A stretch of DNA of 64,000 nt from Muricauda sp. SCSIO 64092. Its GTDB lineage: Bacteria > Bacteroidota > Bacteroidia > Flavobacteriales > Flavobacteriaceae. The position numbers and the translations under genes were made by a program. The DNA lies in assembly GCF_023016285.1 (NCBI RefSeq), contig NZ_CP095413.1, positions 4,481,001 to 4,545,000 on the forward strand, read 5' to 3'. Shown here piece after piece: positions 60,286 to 64,000 of the stretch; the stretch's first letter is position 1, and every line of letters begins with the position of its first letter. The notes beneath the pieces are model-generated. The model saw only the letters and a list, made by a program, of their open reading frames with translations, searched no databases and was not told the DNA's origin.

Positions 60286-60594
60286 TTAGTGTATCAGTTT
60301 TATGATATAGTTGATTAAAATTAAGGCTACGGAAGCAATACTGAGCCAAATGATGGATTGATTGGCATATCTTAAATTGAAAAATTTATTGAGCACCAGT
60401 ATCAATGCTAGGGGAATTAATGTAAAGACTGCAGGATACATATGAAAAGCGGCGATGAAATCTCCGTTTAATAACAGTAATATCGCCCGCTGTAAGCCAC
60501 ATCCTGGACAGTCAAAGCCCAGCACCTGTTTGGTATAACAGGGGAGCATATAATCTTGAAGCCCCATATAAGATATGTTTGCCGTAGAATCCAT
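60286..60594 (-). CDS. DUF2752 family membrane protein
   Basis: The 102-residue protein has the DUF2752 signature FDCPGCGLQRAILLLLNGDF near 27-46, with a Cys-Pro-x-Cys-Gly pair, and two membrane helices after it. The cysteine pair could bind a metal or be redox active. It is first in the three-gene unit with the two CCC-motif proteins. Confidence 0.88.
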   Translation of the reverse strand: MDSTANISYMGLQDYMLPCYTKQVLGFDCPGCGLQRAILLLLNGDFIAAFHMYPAVFTLIPLALILVLNKFFNLRYANQSIIWLSIASVALILINYIIKLIH

Positions 60595-60667
60595 GCTTTA
60601 ACTTTTTGCAGGCTTAAAATACTATTATTTTTAGTTTTGGAGTAATAAGAACATAAAATTTAGGGTC

Positions 60668-61207
60668 ATGGCAGGATTTGAATTGGGGGATAAGGTAGAG
60701 GTTTTGGATGAGGCCATTGAAGGGATTGTTACCGCCATTGAAGGAACGGTCATTACCCTTGAAACAAAAGATGGTTTTCCCCTACAATTTCCCAGTTCCC
60801 AATTGATAAAATCGGGAAGGGCACTAAATGTGGGAAATTATGAGGCTTTTCAGGCAAAAAAAGAAAAGGAAAGCCCGGAAAAAAAGAAAATAAAGGTACC
60901 CAAACCCAAAGAACGCAATGCCCCTAAAATGGAAGTGGACCTGCATATCCATCAGTTGACCAATTCCACCAGGGGAATGACCAATTTTGATATGTTAAAC
61001 CTACAAGTGGAAACCGCCAAACGCCAATTGGAATTTGCCATTGACAAACGAATTCAGAAAGTGGTCTTCATCCATGGCGTAGGAGAAGGCATACTTAAGG
61101 AAGAATTGAACTACCTCTTTAAAAAATATCCAGTTGATTTTTACGATGCCGAATACCAGAAATATGGCCTTGGGGCTACGGAAGTGTACATCTACCAAAA
61201 TTCCTAG
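60668..61207 (+). CDS. Smr-domain protein
   Basis: The 179-residue protein has an N-terminal small beta domain (about 1-60, GDKVEVLDEAIEGIVTAIEG, KOW/SH3-like), a lysine-rich linker (about 65-90), and a C-terminal Smr domain (about 95-179) with VDLHIHQL and VVFIHGVGEGILKEEL. Smr domains are endonucleases acting on nucleic acids, as in MutS2, where they rescue stalled ribosomes. It overlaps the convergent lipoprotein gene by 4 bases. Confidence 0.9.
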   Translation: MAGFELGDKVEVLDEAIEGIVTAIEGTVITLETKDGFPLQFPSSQLIKSGRALNVGNYEAFQAKKEKESPEKKKIKVPKPKERNAPKMEVDLHIHQLTNSTRGMTNFDMLNLQVETAKRQLEFAIDKRIQKVVFIHGVGEGILKEELNYLFKKYPVDFYDAEYQKYGLGATEVYIYQNS

Positions 61208-62196
61208 TTGGTTCTGGTAGTAATCGTCCCGAAAACATAGGTTTCTATTTCAGGGGCGTTGTTTTCGTTGGCGTCCTGCACTATAAAGTTACTTAGGGTA
61301 AAGGTATGGTCAAAGCTTGGATTTTCCGGTGTGCTATCAGCGCCTTGCACAGTGGCAATGGAAAGAATACCTGAAATGGTAGTAAATGAATTTACCAAGT
61401 CGGGGTCATCCGTTGTTAGGGTACAAATGGTTTCATCAGTCACAATTTTTCGAAAAACCCTATTGGTAAACGTGGCTGTTGTGTCATTGACCATATTCCC
61501 CAGAGTAACTGTCCTTGGTTCACTGGTAACCTCATTGACCAGAATTGAACTTGGAAACTCCAGACCTATGGCTTCATCATTTATAACTTTAAAAAGCTGT
61601 ACGTTGGCTCCTTCAGTTCCACAACTGGCTATGACTGAACTGTTGTAATTGGAAAAAACAAGGTCAATACTGCTGTCAACCGTCGTGGTGTAGGTGCCAA
61701 AATCCAAACCAGGTTGATCGGTTATTCGTTCTCCGTTATTGCCGAGTAAGGTCAAATCAGAAATACTGATATCATGGGCATAGGTTTTAGTGGCACTGGT
61801 TACCGTATCCACGGAAGATATCAAACTCAAAACACCCGAACTTGCCGTGGTCTCTTCCAAAATTGCGGGCGTAGCCGGTGGAATATCACTACAGAAATAG
61901 GTATTCGCTACGTTTTCCGAAAAAAGCCTGTAGGTGAGGGTGGATTGATTTGCCAAACTACTCGTTGCGGTATCCGAAGCAGTTTCGCTAGCTATCAAAC
62001 CAGATTGGAGCTGTAGTATGAGTGCTTCGTCTTCAACTATTTTAAAAAAGAGGGTTCTTTGGATATCCGTTTGATTAAACTGTAAGGGGCAAAAAGCTAC
62101 TGTGCCTCCGTCAAAATCTATATTTTCAATCTGCAAATCCCCATCACTACAAGCTATGACAGAGAGAAGTAAAAGTGCAACAGTTATTTTTTTCAT
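61204..62196 (-). CDS. Lipoprotein with two internal repeats, unknown function
   Basis: The 330-residue protein has a lipoprotein signal (LLSVIACSD, Cys16). Two repeats of about 140 residues follow. LFFKIVEDEALIL (near 49) matches LFKVINDEAIGLEF (near 203). The segment ending SGVLSLIS matches that ending SGILSIAT, and SISDLTLLGNN plus DFGTYTT matches TLSNFIVQDAN plus VFGTITT. A Thr/Ser-rich, beta-strand-rich composition suggests two beta domains outside the cell. I recognise no named family. Confidence 0.8.
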   Translation of the reverse strand: MKKITVALLLLSVIACSDGDLQIENIDFDGGTVAFCPLQFNQTDIQRTLFFKIVEDEALILQLQSGLIASETASDTATSSLANQSTLTYRLFSENVANTYFCSDIPPATPAILEETTASSGVLSLISSVDTVTSATKTYAHDISISDLTLLGNNGERITDQPGLDFGTYTTTVDSSIDLVFSNYNSSVIASCGTEGANVQLFKVINDEAIGLEFPSSILVNEVTSEPRTVTLGNMVNDTTATFTNRVFRKIVTDETICTLTTDDPDLVNSFTTISGILSIATVQGADSTPENPSFDHTFTLSNFIVQDANENNAPEIETYVFGTITTRTN

Positions 62197-62249
62197 GAAG
62201 TCAAATTTAGGGCAAATTCAGTGCACCCTACTTTAATGACCTTTTTTAT

Positions 62250-62283
62250 TTGGAAGAAATTAACGCAGTATTGGCTATTTTTG
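62250..62283 (+). promoter_or_regulatory. Bacteroidota-type promoter of the cysteine desulfurase gene
   Basis: TTG (62250-62252), 23 bases, then TATTTTTG (62276-62283), a full -7 match with spacing at the upper limit. The start codon is 26 bases beyond. Confidence 0.65.
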
Positions 62284-62308
62284 GACGATTTTAAATCCAT
62301 ATAGTCGT

Positions 62309-63457
62309 ATGCAAAAAGTGTATTTGGATAATGCTGCCACCACACAGGTTAGGGACGAGGTCATTATAAAAATGCAGGATGCCTTGGCCAACTGCTTTGG
62401 AAACCCTTCGTCTACCCACAGTTTTGGAAGATCGGCGAAGACGGCAATCGAAAAAACAAGAAAGACCATTGCCAAATATTTGAATGCCCATCCCTCTGAA
62501 ATCATATTCACTTCCGGAGGGACTGAAGCGGATAACATGATTTTAAGATGTGCCGTTAGGGATTTGGACGTGAAAACGATCATTACCTCAAAAATTGAAC
62601 ACCATGCGGTTTTGCATACGGCAGAAGAATTGGAGAAGGAATATGGTATCGCTTTGCGCTTTGTGCAATTGGATAGCCATGGAAATCCCGATCTAAATCA
62701 TCTGGAGCAATTACTGGCAGGGGATGCTTCCAAAAAACTGGTCAGCTTAATGCATGTGAACAATGAAATAGGAAACCTCATTGATATTACGGCGATAGGG
62801 ATGCTTTGCCGGGATTACGATGCCCTTTTCCATTCAGATACGGTACAGTCCATTGGTCATTTTGAATGGAATGCCCAGGAAGTTCATGTGGATTTCATGA
62901 CAGCGGCGGCACATAAATTTCACGGCCCCAAAGGGATTGGTTTTGCTTTTGTACGAAAGAATTCCGGGTTAAGGCCCCTTATAGTGGGCGGGGCACAGGA
63001 ACGGGGATTTAGGGCAGGTACGGAACCCTTTCACAATATTGTGGGGCTTGAAGAGGCCTTTATAGCATCCTACGACAATTTGGGTGACGAAAAGGCCTAT
63101 GTGACCGAACTCAAAAAGTATTTTGTGGAAAAACTCAAAACAGAGATACCCAACATTGAATTTAATGGCCTTTCCGGCGATATGGAGCGCAGTACCTATA
63201 CCTTGACCAATGTACGGCTGCCCCTGGATGCCCAAAAATCCCTAATGTTATTGTTTCACCTGGATTTAAAGGGAATAGCCTGCTCCAAAGGGAGTGCTTG
63301 CCAATCTGGGAGCACCAAAGGATCCCATGTACTACAGGAAATCTTATCCGAGGAAGAGCTTAAAAAACCCTCCTTGCGATTTTCCTTTTCAAAATACAAT
63401 ACCAAAGAAGAATTGGACTATACCATTGCCGTTTTGAAGGATTTTGCAGCGGGGTAA
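62309..63457 (+). CDS. Cysteine desulfurase (IscS/NifS-like)
   Basis: The 382-residue PLP enzyme removes sulfur from cysteine for Fe-S or thio-modification pathways. VYLDNAATTQV opens the fold, GGTEADNM is the PLP-phosphate site, AAAHKFHGPKG contains the PLP lysine Lys203, and CSKGSACQSG carries the likely mobile-loop Cys331. It groups with IscS-type class I proteins. No iscU or tRNA-thiolation gene is adjacent. Confidence 0.93.
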   Translation: MQKVYLDNAATTQVRDEVIIKMQDALANCFGNPSSTHSFGRSAKTAIEKTRKTIAKYLNAHPSEIIFTSGGTEADNMILRCAVRDLDVKTIITSKIEHHAVLHTAEELEKEYGIALRFVQLDSHGNPDLNHLEQLLAGDASKKLVSLMHVNNEIGNLIDITAIGMLCRDYDALFHSDTVQSIGHFEWNAQEVHVDFMTAAAHKFHGPKGIGFAFVRKNSGLRPLIVGGAQERGFRAGTEPFHNIVGLEEAFIASYDNLGDEKAYVTELKKYFVEKLKTEIPNIEFNGLSGDMERSTYTLTNVRLPLDAQKSLMLLFHLDLKGIACSKGSACQSGSTKGSHVLQEILSEEELKKPSLRFSFSKYNTKEELDYTIAVLKDFAAG

Positions 63458-63461
63458 AGGG

Positions 63462-64000
63462 TTAGACCTTCTTTTTTCGTTTTTTCTCTTTATCGTAGGG
63501 AAATTTTCGGGAAGCCGCTTTCATCATTTTGTCAATAAGTTCATCCGTGTTCTTTCCCGTCTTTTTGGTGATGACCTTTTCGTACTTCCAGAGCAGCTTG
63601 CCAGTGGCTCCATCACTGATTTTGATTCCTATCCTTCCAAAATTGGCATTTCCCCTGAAATAGTCCAATAAGCTAAAGTCCGTGGAAACACCTTTGGAAA
63701 GTAAAACGTTTAGGTCAAGGGTGCCACTGATTATGCCGTCCACACCAAGAATTTCCGATAATTCCTTTACGGTTTGGACGTCAATATTCTCATAAGTGAT
63801 GCCATTCCTTAATAATAAGGCATTGGTTTCTTCCACATTTTGAAAATCCACGTTGAATTTCTTACGTTTTTTTCTGCGGGAGAAATAGGTTTCCAAAGCA
63901 TCCTGCACGGCATAGCCCTCTTTTTTTGCGAGTTCCCTTAACTCATCACTGGAAATGTTGCGCTCCAGTTCCAATTGTGTGATAAAGGGAACAATGGCCA
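63462..64000 (-). CDS. Hypothetical protein, C-terminal part (cut by window edge)
   Basis: The frame is open from the stop at 63462 to the right edge. The apparent TTG start at 63974 is not the true start, because coding sequence continues upstream as AIVPFITQ. The visible part of about 179 residues has IVPF, a helix with ELREL, a Lys/Arg-rich segment (FSRRKKRKKFN), LGVDGIISGTLDL, and a terminal basic tail (KEKKRKKKV). The layout recalls CsgG/TolB-N-like secreted proteins that build a name-by-list GTLDLN strand, but the family is not certain. Confidence 0.65.
   Translation of the reverse strand, partial: AIVPFITQLELERNISSDELRELAKKEGYAVQDALETYFSRRKKRKKFNVDFQNVEETNALLLRNGITYENIDVQTVKELSEILGVDGIISGTLDLNVLLSKGVSTDFSLLDYFRGNANFGRIGIKISDGATGKLLWKYEKVITKKTGKNTDELIDKMMKAASRKFPYDKEKKRKKKV

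Noticed and set aside
1..64000. tRNA, rRNA, transposase or integrase genes
   Set aside because: No frame resembles a transposase or integrase, and I saw no cloverleaf or rRNA-like stretch in the intergenic gaps, which are mostly below 250 bases; tRNAscan and a Rfam search would settle this.

Overview
The window is a piece of a Bacteroidota chromosome, almost certainly a (probably marine) member of the Flavobacteriaceae. Supporting signs are a bacillithiol gene (bshC), flavobacterial families (DUF4097, CCC-motif proteins, a Lnb/DUF4105 protein, a cysteine-free RecQ zinc region, a long SecA without the C-terminal zinc motif), promoters of the TTG-N17-23-TAnnTTTG type, frequent TTG starts and moderate-to-low GC. 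No rRNA, tRNA, insertion sequence, prophage or CRISPR array was seen. Most of the content is chromosomal housekeeping in short operons.

Layout. 1-2640: 5' part of an M14 carboxypeptidase, bshC, and an FMN-binding oxidase. 2788-12495: a sugar operon on the minus strand (lipoprotein binding protein, permease, GH32, permease, ATPase, GH65 phosphorylase, beta-phosphoglucomutase), closed by a strong terminator and facing a divergent AraC regulator. An ABC-type sugar importer is unusual in this phylum, where SusCD systems dominate. 12492-19567: SIMPL protein, guaA, a five-LysM protein, an OsmC protein, a DUF922 protease-like protein and NADP isocitrate dehydrogenase. 19645-24365: GH20 hexosaminidase, SGNH hydrolase, DUF1643, esterase, mazG. 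24364-24708: two heptanucleotide tandem arrays lying directly before a MATE gene. 26163-33082: PAP2 phosphatase, ArnT-like transferase, nadA-nadB, a flippase-like protein and a polyprenol-phosphate glycosyltransferase. 33108-39119: meaB, an ECF sigma/membrane protein/DUF4097 operon, msrA, a metallo-hydrolase and an M23 peptidase.

39184-40203 holds the most novel signal: a duplicated two-gene cassette. Each copy encodes a secreted basic protein of about 60 mature residues followed by a single-pass membrane miniprotein of 35-44 residues. Both copies carry the same two-part upstream element and the same -7 box at identical distances from the start codon. I do not recognise either family.

40103-64000: amidohydrolase, a second M14 peptidase, orphan histidine kinase, secA, DUF2795, cobalamin adenosyltransferase with a coupled 44-residue membrane protein, an internally shortened methyltransferase relative, uup, a DUF4105/Lnb protein, pssA, the kdsD-tatC-CMD-lptB cluster, recQ, two CCC-motif proteins with a DUF2752 protein, an Smr protein, a repeat lipoprotein, a cysteine desulfurase, and a protein cut by the right edge.

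The sugar operon gives a coherent pathway: capture and import by the ABC system, cytoplasmic cleavage of fructosides by GH32, phosphorolysis of an alpha-glucobiose by GH65, and conversion of beta-glucose-1-phosphate to glucose-6-phosphate by PgmB. PAP2/ArnT and GT2/flippase probably serve undecaprenyl-linked envelope glycan modification. KdsD and LptB serve LPS synthesis and export.
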